This document shows, piece after piece, positions 9,430 to 18,310 of a DNA stretch of 64,000 bases (its first letter is position 1; each line of letters opens with the position of its first letter). The notes beneath the pieces are model-generated. The model was not told where the DNA came from and did no database searches. It worked only from the letters and a program-made list of their open reading frames with translations. Position numbers and translations under genes: made by a program. Origin of the DNA: Oxalobacteraceae bacterium UBA6018 (GTDB lineage: Bacteria; Pseudomonadota; Gammaproteobacteria; Burkholderiales; Burkholderiaceae_D); NCBI GenBank assembly GCA_002428015.1, contig DIZW01000114.1, forward strand, positions 1 through 64,000, in the 5' to 3' direction.

Positions 9430-10788
9430 TTACTTCGACAGCAGGTTGTTCACCGGTACCAAATCGGCTTCGCGCAGCGAGCCGGCGGCGGCCTTCAGGC
9501 GCAAGCCGTTGATGATGGTGTCGTAGCGCGCACGCGACAGGTCGCGTCGGGTCGAGTACAGCTGGCGCTGGGCGTTGAGCACGTCGATATTGATGCGCAC
9601 GCCGACCTGGTAACCGAGCTTGTTCGACTCCAGCGCCGAATTGCTCGAGATTTCCGCCGCCTCCAGCGCCTTGACCTGGGCCAGCCCGCTGTTCACGCCC
9701 AGGAAAGCCTGGCGCGCCCCGAGCGCGGCGTTACGGCGCGTCGCTTCCAGATCCTGGCGCGCCTTCTCCTCTAGCGCGATGGACTCGCGCACGCGGCTGG
9801 TCACGGCAAAGCCGCTGAAGATCGGCACGCTCCACTGTACGCCGATGGCCTTGTTGTCCGAGGTGCCAGACTGCGACAGCTGGCCGCTGGCCGTGCTGCG
9901 GCTGGCGCTGGCGATCAGGTCCAGGGTCGGATAATGCCCGGCGCGGTTTTTCTGGATGTCGCGCTTGGCCAGCTCATAGCCGAGCTGGGCGCTGGTGACG
10001 CCGTAGTTCTGCGTCTCGGCCGAGGACACCCAGGGCTCGATCACGCCCGGCTGGGGCGCGCTCAGGACCACGCCAGGCTTGAGCGGCGCCAGCACGCTGG
10101 GCGCGGTGCCGATAATCGCCTGCAAGGCGCTCAGCTTGTTGGCCAGGTCGTTCTGCGCCGCGTACTCCTGCGCCACCACCAGGTCGTAGGCCGCTTGCGC
10201 CTCGTGGGTGTCGGTGATGGTCTGGGTGCCCACCTCGAAGTTGCGCTTGGCCGAGGCCAGCTGCTCGGTCGTGGCGACCTTTTGCGCGCGGTTCAGCTCC
10301 ACCGTGTCCTGGGCGGCCAGCACGTCGAAATACGCCTGGGCCACACGGGTGATCAGGTCCTGCTGGGCCTGGGCGAAGGCCGCCTCGGCCTGGGCCTGCT
10401 GCAGCTTGCTCTGCTCGTAGGTTTGCCAGTTGGCCCAGCGGAACAGCGGCTGCACCAGCGAAATCGTCGCCTGGCTGGAATGGTTGCTGTAGCTGCCGCT
10501 CGACACCGTCGCGCTGGAGCCGTCGGGCAGCGGAATCGACTGGCCAGCGTTCCATGGCGAGGACCCGCTGTTGTTGTGCGTGTAGCTGCCGTTCGCCTGT
10601 ATGCTCGGCAGCAACCCGGAACGCCCCTGCGGCACCCGCTCCATGCCCGCCGCCAGCGCCGCACGCGCACTGGCGTAGGTCGCATCGTTGGCCAGCGCCT
10701 GCTGGTAGACCTGGATCAGGTCGGCTGCCTGCGCGTCCAGCGTCCAAAAGGCGCTGGCCATCAGCACGGCAAGTAGGGGTTTCTGCAT
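9430..10788 (-). CDS. tolC: TolC family outer-membrane efflux/secretion channel
   Basis: TolC trimers form the outer-membrane exit duct of type I secretion and tripartite efflux systems. The 452-residue protein has a signal peptide (MQKPLLAVLMASAFWTLDAQA), then DLIQVYQQALANDATY at the mature N-terminus and the two internally related coiled-coil halves typical of the family. I chose the ATG at 10788 because GGAG lies six bases before it; an in-frame ATG at 10800 overlaps that site. It is the last gene of a likely pcm-rhodanese-tolC unit (70 bp gap). Confidence 0.93.
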   Translation of the reverse strand: MQKPLLAVLMASAFWTLDAQAADLIQVYQQALANDATYASARAALAAGMERVPQGRSGLLPSIQANGSYTHNNSGSSPWNAGQSIPLPDGSSATVSSGSYSNHSSQATISLVQPLFRWANWQTYEQSKLQQAQAEAAFAQAQQDLITRVAQAYFDVLAAQDTVELNRAQKVATTEQLASAKRNFEVGTQTITDTHEAQAAYDLVVAQEYAAQNDLANKLSALQAIIGTAPSVLAPLKPGVVLSAPQPGVIEPWVSSAETQNYGVTSAQLGYELAKRDIQKNRAGHYPTLDLIASASRSTASGQLSQSGTSDNKAIGVQWSVPIFSGFAVTSRVRESIALEEKARQDLEATRRNAALGARQAFLGVNSGLAQVKALEAAEISSNSALESNKLGYQVGVRINIDVLNAQRQLYSTRRDLSRARYDTIINGLRLKAAAGSLREADLVPVNNLLSK

Positions 10789-10858
10789 TGCATTCTCCAT
10801 CGGAGCTAAAGGTTTTAACGAACTGCTACGGATGTGGTTCCAACGCCGCCGCTGTGGT

Positions 10859-11182
10859 TCAGTACTTCGGCATCGTGCTGTCGACCTGGACAGCCCAGGC
10901 GTGCACGCCGCCTGTCAGGTTGGTGATCTTGCTAAAGCCGTGGTGCTCCAGGTAGGCCGCCACCTGCATGCTGCGCGCGCCGTGATGGCAGATGCAGACG
11001 ATCTCGGCGTCCTCCTCGAGCTCCTGTATGCGCGCCGGAATCGTGTTCATCGGAATCTGGATGGAACCGTCGATCTTGCAGGTTTCAAATTCCCAGTTCT
11101 CGCGCACGTCCAGCAGCAGCGGACGCGGGCGCGCCGGATCGGCCAGCCAGGCGGCCAGTTCGGAAGCGGTGACGTGGTTCAT
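10859..11182 (-). CDS. Single-domain rhodanese-like sulfurtransferase
   Basis: The protein carries one rhodanese domain with the catalytic cysteine at residue 65 in the loop CHHGARS (65-71); LLLDVREN marks the first conserved box. At 107 residues it resembles GlpE-type single-domain sulfurtransferases, which move sulfane sulfur from thiosulfate or a partner protein to an acceptor. It lies 11 bp after pcm and 70 bp before tolC, so the three are likely cotranscribed. Its physiological acceptor cannot be read from the sequence. Confidence 0.9.
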   Translation of the reverse strand: MNHVTASELAAWLADPARPRPLLLDVRENWEFETCKIDGSIQIPMNTIPARIQELEEDAEIVCICHHGARSMQVAAYLEHHGFSKITNLTGGVHAWAVQVDSTMPKY

Positions 11183-11193
11183 GGATGCCGTGC

Positions 11194-11847
11194 TCAGAAG
11201 CTGAAGTGCGAAGGCTTGACCGCTACCTTCAGGTATTTCACGTTGGTCTCGAACACCTTCACGGTATCGTAGGCGGTCTCGGACACGCGGGTGATGATCT
11301 GGGCCGACATCACTGGCGCCTGGCCGATGATGGCCGCGATGCGCCCGCCCACCTTGACCTGCTTGAGGAAGGCTTCCGGCAGCACTTCCAGCGCGCCGGA
11401 AATGACGATCACGTCGAACGGGCCGCCGCGGCTGAAGCCCTCGGCGCCGTCGCCCTCTTCCACCGTGACATTGGTCACGCCCGCGTTGGCCAGGTTCTTC
11501 TCGGCCATGGCCTTCAGTTCCGGCAGGATCTCGACGGTGGTCACGTGGCGCGCCTTGTGCGCCAGCAGCGCCGCCATGTAGCCCGAGCCGGCGCCGATTT
11601 CCAGCACGTTCTCGTGCTTCCTGACCATGACTTCCTGCATCACGCGCGCTTCCAGCTTGGGCGTGAACATGGTTTCACCGCCGCCCAGCGGGATTTCGGT
11701 ATCGACAAACGCCAGGTTCGCGTAGGCCGGCGGCACGAATTGTTCGCGCTTGACCACCAGCAGCAGATCGAGCACCTCCTGGTCCAGCACGTTCCAAGGG
11801 CGGATCTGCTGTTCAATCATGTTAAAGCGGGCTTGTTCGATATTCAT
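11194..11847 (-). CDS. Protein-L-isoaspartate O-methyltransferase family protein
   Basis: This SAM-dependent methyltransferase has motif I VLEIGAGSGYMAALL and the family N-terminus MIEQQIRPW. The length (217 aa) matches PCMT enzymes that repair isoaspartyl residues. It departs from the canonical enzyme after the GDG segment: GGPFDVIVISGALEVLP stands where an APFD...(T/A)A.P motif is usual, so repair activity is plausible but not certain. It heads the likely unit with the rhodanese and tolC. The upstream 160 bp contain an AT-rich stretch suitable for a promoter. Confidence 0.88.
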   Translation of the reverse strand: MNIEQARFNMIEQQIRPWNVLDQEVLDLLLVVKREQFVPPAYANLAFVDTEIPLGGGETMFTPKLEARVMQEVMVRKHENVLEIGAGSGYMAALLAHKARHVTTVEILPELKAMAEKNLANAGVTNVTVEEGDGAEGFSRGGPFDVIVISGALEVLPEAFLKQVKVGGRIAAIIGQAPVMSAQIITRVSETAYDTVKVFETNVKYLKVAVKPSHFSF

Positions 11848-12009
11848 CTTATGTACTCGGTGGAAAAATAATAATCCGATATTTTATCGTTGAACGGCCT
11901 CAGAACGTACATCTTAACGACGTGGCCCCTGAGATCGCCTCAAATTGCGACAGTCTGCAGTTTAAAAGGGATGAACGCCCGAAAACGCCGACTTGGCGTT
12001 TTTGACAAC

Positions 12010-12672
12010 TCACGACACTGCGGCCGGAGCACCGGCGGCACGCGGCAAGAGGCCGTGCAGGGCCATGTCCAGGAAGGCGTCGAGGAAAGCCAGCGGGTCG
12101 AGCTGGTCGGGACCGCAGGGGCCGATCGAATGCTTCCAGGTGACCAGCATGAGCATGGGTGCGATCAGCACGTGGGTCATCAGGTTCACATCCATGGGGC
12201 GGAACTCGCCGCGCTCGACGGCGCGCGCCAGCAAGCCCGCCACCATCATGGCCGCGCGCTCGATGACTTCCTCACGGTAGAAGGCCGCCAGATCGGGGAA
12301 ATTGCCGGCCTCGGCCATGACTAGCTTGACGATGCCCGACACCTTGGTCGCGCCGATGCGCTCCCACCAGCTCAGCAGCACGGTGCGCAGCAGTTCGGCG
12401 CTGTGGCCGTCGAAGGCGGCGATGGCCGTTTCGGCCGCGCCGATGGCCGGCACGATGCTGTCGCGCACGACCGCCTTGAACAGCTCTTCCTTGTTGGTGA
12501 AATACAGGTACAGCGTGCCCTTGGACACGCCGGCGCGCTTGGCCACGTCTTCGAGACGGGTGGACGCGAAGCCGCGCTCGACGAACAGGTCCAGCGCGGC
12601 GGCAAGCAATTCCTGCGGGCGCGCTTCCTTGCGGCGCTCCCAGCGGCGCTTCAACTCAAGTGGGCATTGCAT
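12010..12672 (-). CDS. TetR/AcrR family transcriptional regulator
   Basis: The 220-residue protein has an N-terminal TetR helix-turn-helix (LFVERGFASTRLEDVAKRAGVSKGTLYLYF) followed by a helical ligand-binding domain. Such regulators usually repress an efflux or membrane-lipid gene and themselves. An upstream in-frame TTG was set aside in favour of the ATG at 12672. It reads away from the TonB-dependent receptor and towards pcm, 160 bp away. An imperfect palindrome lies just upstream. The effector is unknown. Confidence 0.92.
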   Translation of the reverse strand: MQCPLELKRRWERRKEARPQELLAAALDLFVERGFASTRLEDVAKRAGVSKGTLYLYFTNKEELFKAVVRDSIVPAIGAAETAIAAFDGHSAELLRTVLLSWWERIGATKVSGIVKLVMAEAGNFPDLAAFYREEVIERAAMMVAGLLARAVERGEFRPMDVNLMTHVLIAPMLMLVTWKHSIGPCGPDQLDPLAFLDAFLDMALHGLLPRAAGAPAAVS

Positions 12673-12688
12673 GCTTCGATCCAATAAC

Positions 12689-12702
12689 TTACTTGCGAGT
12701 CA
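12689..12702. promoter_or_regulatory. Possible operator of the TetR regulator
   Basis: TTACTTGCGAGTCA is an imperfect dyad (10 of 14 positions symmetric) 17 bp before the TetR start, where an autoregulatory operator would be expected. The assignment rests on position and partial symmetry only. Confidence 0.3.
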
Positions 12703-12810
12703 TTAATATAGACCGGAGCATGCGGGGCGTCAATGGTTCAGTAGGTGTAGGGTGTGGCGCGAAGCGGGGCGACCCCTACCACGCCCCGGCCACCCCCAGC
12801 GGTTTTTGAC

Positions 12811-15579
12811 TTAAAACGCCATGCGCAGGCCCACATTGACGCGGCGGCCGACATCTTCCAGGGTCAGGAACTGGGTCTGGTTGTTGGCGTACTCATGCAT
12901 CCTGGAATTGCTCAGGTTGATGGCGTCGGCGTAGAGCGCCATCGAGGGCGTCAGGTTGTAGCGCAGGCTGGCGTCGGTCTGGCCGTAGGCCGCGCGGTTG
13001 CGTGGCAAGGTGCTGCCGCCACCGCAATCGACGGAGAAATGATTACGCCAGTTATAGCTCACGCGGGCCTGGAACTGGCCATTTTCAAAGAACACGGAGC
13101 CGTTGTACGATTGCGGCGACAAGCCAGGATAGCCGCAGGTTGGCGCCCCGCTATCGCTGTCGCGCGTTGCCGTCGCGTCCACGTAGGTGTAGTTGGCGGC
13201 GACGCCGAATCCCTGCAGCCAAGGAATGGCGGCATCGAAAGCGTATTGACCGGCCAGTTCCACGCCCTTGATCTTGCCCTTCTGGCCGTTGCGCACGCGG
13301 GTGTCGTGGACGGTTTCGGTAAATTGCGGGATCTTCATGTCCACCAGCTTCGTTTCCAGGAAGTCGGAGACGTTCTTGAGGAATGCCGCGGCGCTGACAT
13401 AGTTGGTCTTCGACAGATACCACTCATACGACAGGTCGAAGTTTTTCGACTCCATCGGTTTCAGGTAGGGATTGCCGCCACCGGTCTGCACGTCGCCAAA
13501 ACGCCCGCCGTACCAGTTGCTCACGCCCATCTGGTTCAGGGTCGGGCGCGTCTCGGTTTTCGACGCCGCCAGGCGCAAGATCATGTCGCTGGTCAGATCG
13601 AATTTCAGGTTGGCCGACGGCAGGACGCTGTTATAGCTGTTGGTCACCGTGGTCAACACCGACGGCCCCCAGTTGGAAATATAGGTCGTATCGTTGGGAC
13701 TCTTCACGGCCGACAGCAGGGCCCGGCTGATGCCCGTCGAGGTGGACCCCACGTGCACGATGCGCACGCCGGCGTTCGCGGACCAGCCGGCGCCTTCCCA
13801 TTTGGAGTCGAGGAAGACGCTGGACACCTTCTCCTTCACGCCCCACATCGACGGCTTGGTGTAATCGATCGCCATGGGACCATTAGGATACTTGGTCAGA
13901 TCCGAATATGTCGCCGGGTCGTTCGACTGCGACAACAAGGCCGGCTGGTTCAGATAATTCATGTACTCCGTGGGGCTAAAGCGCAGGTACGCGCTCGGGA
14001 CCTTTGCCCCATCGCCCACGAAATTTTCCAACGGCGTCACGGTGAACAGGGACGCTGGCAAGGCGACGTGGTAGCCGCTGAAGGCGTTCCACGCGTCGTT
14101 GTTGTAGCTGGTTTGCTGGACGGTGCGCTGGGAATGAGCCACGCCCGTATCGAGGCCCTTGAAGTATCCCATCTCATGGGCCCACGACAGGTTCAAACGC
14201 CCCTCGTGCAACTCGTCGAGATTGTTGACGTCGCCGCTGGAGATGGCGTGGGCGCGCACGGCGGTAGGGTCCGCGATGCCGTCGCCGAAGGTCAGGCTAG
14301 GAACGCCGTTAAAGCTCAGCACGTCGCCATTTTTCGGCACCATGCCGGCCACCACCCACATGTTCGGGAACTTCGAGGTCGACCGCGAGCTCGACACGTC
14401 GCCCTCCAGTTTCCAGTCTTCCGACAGCTTCCATTTGGAGTTCAGTCCGAACGCCTGGGTGATCGACAGGCGGTCGCCGCCCTTGACGATCATGTCGTTC
14501 GAGTTGGCCTCGCCGAGCAGCTTGCCGGGGCCGGCGATGGCCGGATTGTTCGCGAAAAAGATCGAACCCGGCCGCAGGAAACTGGTGACCTGGTCGTTGG
14601 CGTCGTACTTCACACCGAGCTGGGTCGGATTATTCCAATCGCTGACGGCGATGACGGCATTACGCTGGTCAAGGCGCGAATACAAGGCGTCGGCGGTCAT
14701 CTTCCAGTCCGGCGATGGATTGTATTGAACCGTGAGGTTGCCGACCAGGCGCTTGCGGGTTTCGTTCTCTTGCTGGAAGCCGTAGCTCTGCGGCATGTAG
14801 AGCTTTCGGTTGGTCACGTTCGCCATCGTCAACCCCTTGGAGTTGAGATCGCCGTCGATCATGGCCACGTCACGGTAGTTCCAGCTGTCGGTGACGGCCT
14901 TGTTCTGCTTGGAGGCGCGGTCGGTGTACGAGACCGAGCCGGTCACGCCAAAGGTTTTGTCGGCGTTGGCGAACGAATACATGCCGCTCGCGCTGGGGGT
15001 GTTCTTCTTCGAGTTCGAATCGTAGGAATCGGACACGTTGACCACCGAGGACTGTCCAGCCTTGCCCGACAGCGGGCGCGCGGTCTGGATGTCCACGGTC
15101 GAGCCGATACCACCCTCCGGCAAGAACGGCTGGGAGGTCTTGTAGACCAGGGCTTTCGAGATCAGGTCGGACGAGAGCAGGTCGAAGGAGAACTCGCGCC
15201 CGCCGGTGTCGCTCGTCATGGTGCGGCCATTGACCAGCACATTGTTGAACTCAGGTCCCAGGCCGCGGACCGAGATATAGCGGCCTTCGCCGTTGTTGCG
15301 CTGGATCTGTACGCCGGTTACCCGTTGCAGGGATTCAGCGATATTCGTGTCCGGGAACTTGCCGGCGTCCTCGGCCGAGACGGCGTCCACCACGCCTTCC
15401 TGCAGGCGCTTGGTCATCAACGACGAGCTCAGCGACGCGCGGATGCCGCTGACGACAACCACCGCCCCCGTATCGGCAGGGTTGGGCGCGTTCGTGGTTT
15501 GTGCAGAGGCGCCAACCGACAGCAACATTTCCGCGATGAGCGCGGCCAAAACAGTTTTACGCGTGTTAGCGATATGCAT
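12811..15579 (-). CDS. TonB-dependent receptor (carbohydrate-type), first of two
   Basis: An outer-membrane beta-barrel importer of 922 residues. A signal peptide (MHIANTRKTVLAALIAEMLLSVGASAQ) is followed by a TonB-box-like region and a plug domain with AGKFPDTNIAESLQRVTGVQ and ISVRGLGPEFN; the barrel ends in GLRMAF with the usual C-terminal aromatic residue. This plug signature is common in receptors of carbohydrate-scavenging proteobacteria. It is transcribed divergently from the GH78 rhamnosidase, so rhamnose-containing oligosaccharides are a reasonable substrate guess. GGAG lies ten bases before the start. Confidence 0.93.
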   Translation of the reverse strand: MHIANTRKTVLAALIAEMLLSVGASAQTTNAPNPADTGAVVVVSGIRASLSSSLMTKRLQEGVVDAVSAEDAGKFPDTNIAESLQRVTGVQIQRNNGEGRYISVRGLGPEFNNVLVNGRTMTSDTGGREFSFDLLSSDLISKALVYKTSQPFLPEGGIGSTVDIQTARPLSGKAGQSSVVNVSDSYDSNSKKNTPSASGMYSFANADKTFGVTGSVSYTDRASKQNKAVTDSWNYRDVAMIDGDLNSKGLTMANVTNRKLYMPQSYGFQQENETRKRLVGNLTVQYNPSPDWKMTADALYSRLDQRNAVIAVSDWNNPTQLGVKYDANDQVTSFLRPGSIFFANNPAIAGPGKLLGEANSNDMIVKGGDRLSITQAFGLNSKWKLSEDWKLEGDVSSSRSTSKFPNMWVVAGMVPKNGDVLSFNGVPSLTFGDGIADPTAVRAHAISSGDVNNLDELHEGRLNLSWAHEMGYFKGLDTGVAHSQRTVQQTSYNNDAWNAFSGYHVALPASLFTVTPLENFVGDGAKVPSAYLRFSPTEYMNYLNQPALLSQSNDPATYSDLTKYPNGPMAIDYTKPSMWGVKEKVSSVFLDSKWEGAGWSANAGVRIVHVGSTSTGISRALLSAVKSPNDTTYISNWGPSVLTTVTNSYNSVLPSANLKFDLTSDMILRLAASKTETRPTLNQMGVSNWYGGRFGDVQTGGGNPYLKPMESKNFDLSYEWYLSKTNYVSAAAFLKNVSDFLETKLVDMKIPQFTETVHDTRVRNGQKGKIKGVELAGQYAFDAAIPWLQGFGVAANYTYVDATATRDSDSGAPTCGYPGLSPQSYNGSVFFENGQFQARVSYNWRNHFSVDCGGGSTLPRNRAAYGQTDASLRYNLTPSMALYADAINLSNSRMHEYANNQTQFLTLEDVGRRVNVGLRMAF

Positions 15580-15993
15580 TGAAAATTATCTCCGTGAAAG
15601 TTCTGTAAATGCTGGACGGCAAAGGGCCGACCGCGTTTTTTTTTGGTCTCTTAGGAGTTGCATTTTTTGGTCTGTACGCGTGCAGTCTATTTAATGTTGA
15701 CTTCGCTGCATGACGACCATGCTACGGATATTCAGGGATATCAGTCTATTGATTTTTTTGTTGTGTGCTATATCGAAAATACATACATGGACGCTGGACC
15801 GCAATGGAGCAGCCTGCCCACCGCTCAAGGACGGCATCAGGAAAGGCATGTTTTTCGTCTAACCAGTGTGAAAATTGACCAAGATGGCTGCGTTTACGTC
15901 AACAATCACCATCGCCGCAATAAAATATTGCGACGCATGAAAGGCGTGCCATCACGCCTACACCCGCCGCTTCCGCCAACCCGCATATCGACC
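15580..15993. other. Divergent regulatory region between the TonB receptor and the GH78 gene, with a short direct repeat
   Basis: This 414-bp region is more AT-rich than its surroundings and has no convincing gene. It should hold both divergent promoters. TTTTTTGGTCT occurs twice on the plus strand, at 15639-15649 and 15663-15673, exactly 24 bp apart. The copies could be tandem sites for a regulator of the pair. No clear -35/-10 pair was found for the rhamnosidase. Confidence 0.5.
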
Positions 15994-18153
15994 ATGACCT
16001 CACTGCGAAAATCCCTCGTCCTCTGCATCCTGCTGTTCTTCGCCACCAGTCTGGCCCGCGCGCAAGCAGGCGCTACGTGGATCTGGTATCCCGGCGATTT
16101 CGAGATCTGGCTGAGCAACAAGATGCAGGCCACGCGGGTGGAACGCGATGCCGCTTTCATGCCGTTCTGGCGCCTGTACAGCCACCAGCCCCAGATCAAC
16201 TTCACCAAGAAGGTCACGCTGGCGGAGGCGGACGACATCACGGTGTTCACCGAAGGCCGGTACTCGGTGAGCATCGACGGGCGCTTCGTGCAGGGCGACC
16301 AGCAGAAAATCCACGTGCCGGCCGGCGCCCATACGCTGGACATCACGGTGTTCAACCCGGCGGCCCCGCCATCCATCTACGTCCAGGGGCGCACCATCCA
16401 TACGGACGAAACCTGGGCCGCCGGACCGCGTCCGAACGCCACTCCCCCCGCGTTCAACGCGGCCTTCGCCGCACACTGGAACTTCGACCGCCCCGAACAG
16501 CGCCCGTCCGAGTTCAAGCTGGCCACGCGCGAAATCAAGCCGCGCACCACCAAGCTTGGCCCGCATTCATTGCTGGTGGACTTTGGCGAGGAGACGATCG
16601 GGTTCGTCAAGCTGAAGAATCTGAAGGGCAGCGGAAAGCTGGCGTTCTACTACGGCGAAACGCGCGAGGAAGCGCTCTCGCCCGACACCTGCGAAACGCT
16701 GGACAGGTTCACGGTCACCAGGCACAAGGGCGCGTTCGTGTCGCCGAACTCGCGCGCGCTGCGTTACGTGAACATCCAGCTCGACGAGGGCATGAGCGCC
16801 GACCAGGTGTCGCTGCTGTATGAGTTCGCGCCGCTGGTTCACCGCGGCAGCTTCAAGAGTTCGGACGATGAACTAAACCGCATCTGGGACGTGGCCCAGC
16901 GCACGCTGGAGCTGAACACCCGCGAATTCTTCCTCGACGGGATCAAGCGCGACCATTGGGTGTGGTCCGGCGACGCGGTCCAGGCTTACCTGATGAACTA
17001 TTACACCTTCTTCGACAGCGATACCGTCAAGCGCACCACCTGGGCACTGCGCGGGGCCGATCCGGTCGACATGCATATCAACACCATTCTGGATTATTCA
17101 CTGTACTGGTTCATCGGCATCAGCGACTACTACCAGTACGCCGGCGACGCGGCCTTCGTCAAGAGCATCTATCCGCGCATGGTGTCGCTGATGGACTATG
17201 TGCTCAAGCGGCGCGACGCCAACGGCATGCTGGAAGGCTTGCCGGGCGACTGGGTGTTCGTCGACTGGGCCGACATGCCCAAGGACGGCGAACTGACCAC
17301 CGTCCAGCTATTGTTCGCGCGCAGCCTGGATGCCATGGCCGATTCCGCCGAGATCGCCGCGGACCACGCGGGAGCGCTGCATTATCGCCAACTGGCCACG
17401 GAGCTGAAGGCCAAGATCGTCGCCACATTCTGGGACCCGGAGAAGCAGGCCTTCATCCATAGCCGCAAGGACGGCAAGCTGAACCGCCTCGTGACCCGCC
17501 ACCCCAACATGTTCGCGCTCATGCTCGGTTACCTGGACGAGGAGAAGGCGGCGGCGGTCAAGCGCAATGTGCTCTTAAACGACAAGGTGCCGGCCATCAC
17601 CACTCCGTACATGCATTTTTACGAGCTGGCGGCGCTGGCGCAGAGCGGGCAGTACGACGATGTGATCGGCCAGATCAAGGATTACTGGGGCGGCATGCTC
17701 AACAATGGCGCCACCTGTTTCTGGGAGCAGTACGACCCCAAGCAAACCGGGGTCCAGCGTTACGCCATGTATGGGAAGCCGTTCGGCATGAGTCTTTGCC
17801 ACGCGTGGGGCGCCAGCCCGCTCTACCTGCTCGGCAAATACACCTTGGGCGTGCAGCCGACCCAGCCCGGCTATGCGGCGTATCTGGTCGAGCCGCATCT
17901 GGGCGGCTTGAAATGGATCGAGGGCAAAGTGCCGACACCGCGTGGCGATATCGCCGTATCGGCCAACGCAACACGCATCAAGGTTGGCGCCATCGCCGGC
18001 CACGGCGTGCTGCGCTTTAGCAGCAGCAGTTTGCCGCACAGCGCGTCGGGCGCCATGCGCAGCCTGGGCGGCGAGCGCTACGAGCTGACGCTGCAAGGCG
18101 CGGGAGAGTACGTGGTCGACTACACCGCGCCGGTGCGCCCGGCGCCGCCCTGA
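15994..18153 (+). CDS. Glycoside hydrolase family 78-like alpha-L-rhamnosidase, exported
   Basis: The product is predicted to release terminal alpha-L-rhamnose. I chose the ATG at 15994, which gives a good signal peptide (MTSLRKSLVLCILLFFATSLARAQ); the frame stays open upstream to 15658 but that part looks non-coding. Beta-rich N-terminal domains (about 25-300) precede an (alpha/alpha)6 barrel with DGIKRDHWVWSGDA, the counterpart of the GH78 acidic catalytic loop, and a C-terminal beta domain. Length 719. It is divergent from a TonB receptor, which suggests joint import and cleavage. Confidence 0.88.
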   Translation: MTSLRKSLVLCILLFFATSLARAQAGATWIWYPGDFEIWLSNKMQATRVERDAAFMPFWRLYSHQPQINFTKKVTLAEADDITVFTEGRYSVSIDGRFVQGDQQKIHVPAGAHTLDITVFNPAAPPSIYVQGRTIHTDETWAAGPRPNATPPAFNAAFAAHWNFDRPEQRPSEFKLATREIKPRTTKLGPHSLLVDFGEETIGFVKLKNLKGSGKLAFYYGETREEALSPDTCETLDRFTVTRHKGAFVSPNSRALRYVNIQLDEGMSADQVSLLYEFAPLVHRGSFKSSDDELNRIWDVAQRTLELNTREFFLDGIKRDHWVWSGDAVQAYLMNYYTFFDSDTVKRTTWALRGADPVDMHINTILDYSLYWFIGISDYYQYAGDAAFVKSIYPRMVSLMDYVLKRRDANGMLEGLPGDWVFVDWADMPKDGELTTVQLLFARSLDAMADSAEIAADHAGALHYRQLATELKAKIVATFWDPEKQAFIHSRKDGKLNRLVTRHPNMFALMLGYLDEEKAAAVKRNVLLNDKVPAITTPYMHFYELAALAQSGQYDDVIGQIKDYWGGMLNNGATCFWEQYDPKQTGVQRYAMYGKPFGMSLCHAWGASPLYLLGKYTLGVQPTQPGYAAYLVEPHLGGLKWIEGKVPTPRGDIAVSANATRIKVGAIAGHGVLRFSSSSLPHSASGAMRSLGGERYELTLQGAGEYVVDYTAPVRPAPP

Positions 18154-18310
18154 TATGCCGGAAATGGGGGGCCGTCAGCGCATTCGTTGATGTTCAGTTA
18201 TTCTTGTGGTTTCCGCGCAGCGAACAGGCCGCTTCGCCGCGTGACCGCGCACGCTCGCGTCGTGCGCGCAACCCAGCGCAGGCACGCTGCGCAAGAACTG
18301 ACACCATCCC

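Noticed and set aside
12754..15582. 942-codon plus-strand frame opposite the first TonB receptor
   Set aside because: The receptor on the minus strand has a signal peptide, plug and barrel end; the opposite frame is a codon-bias artefact.
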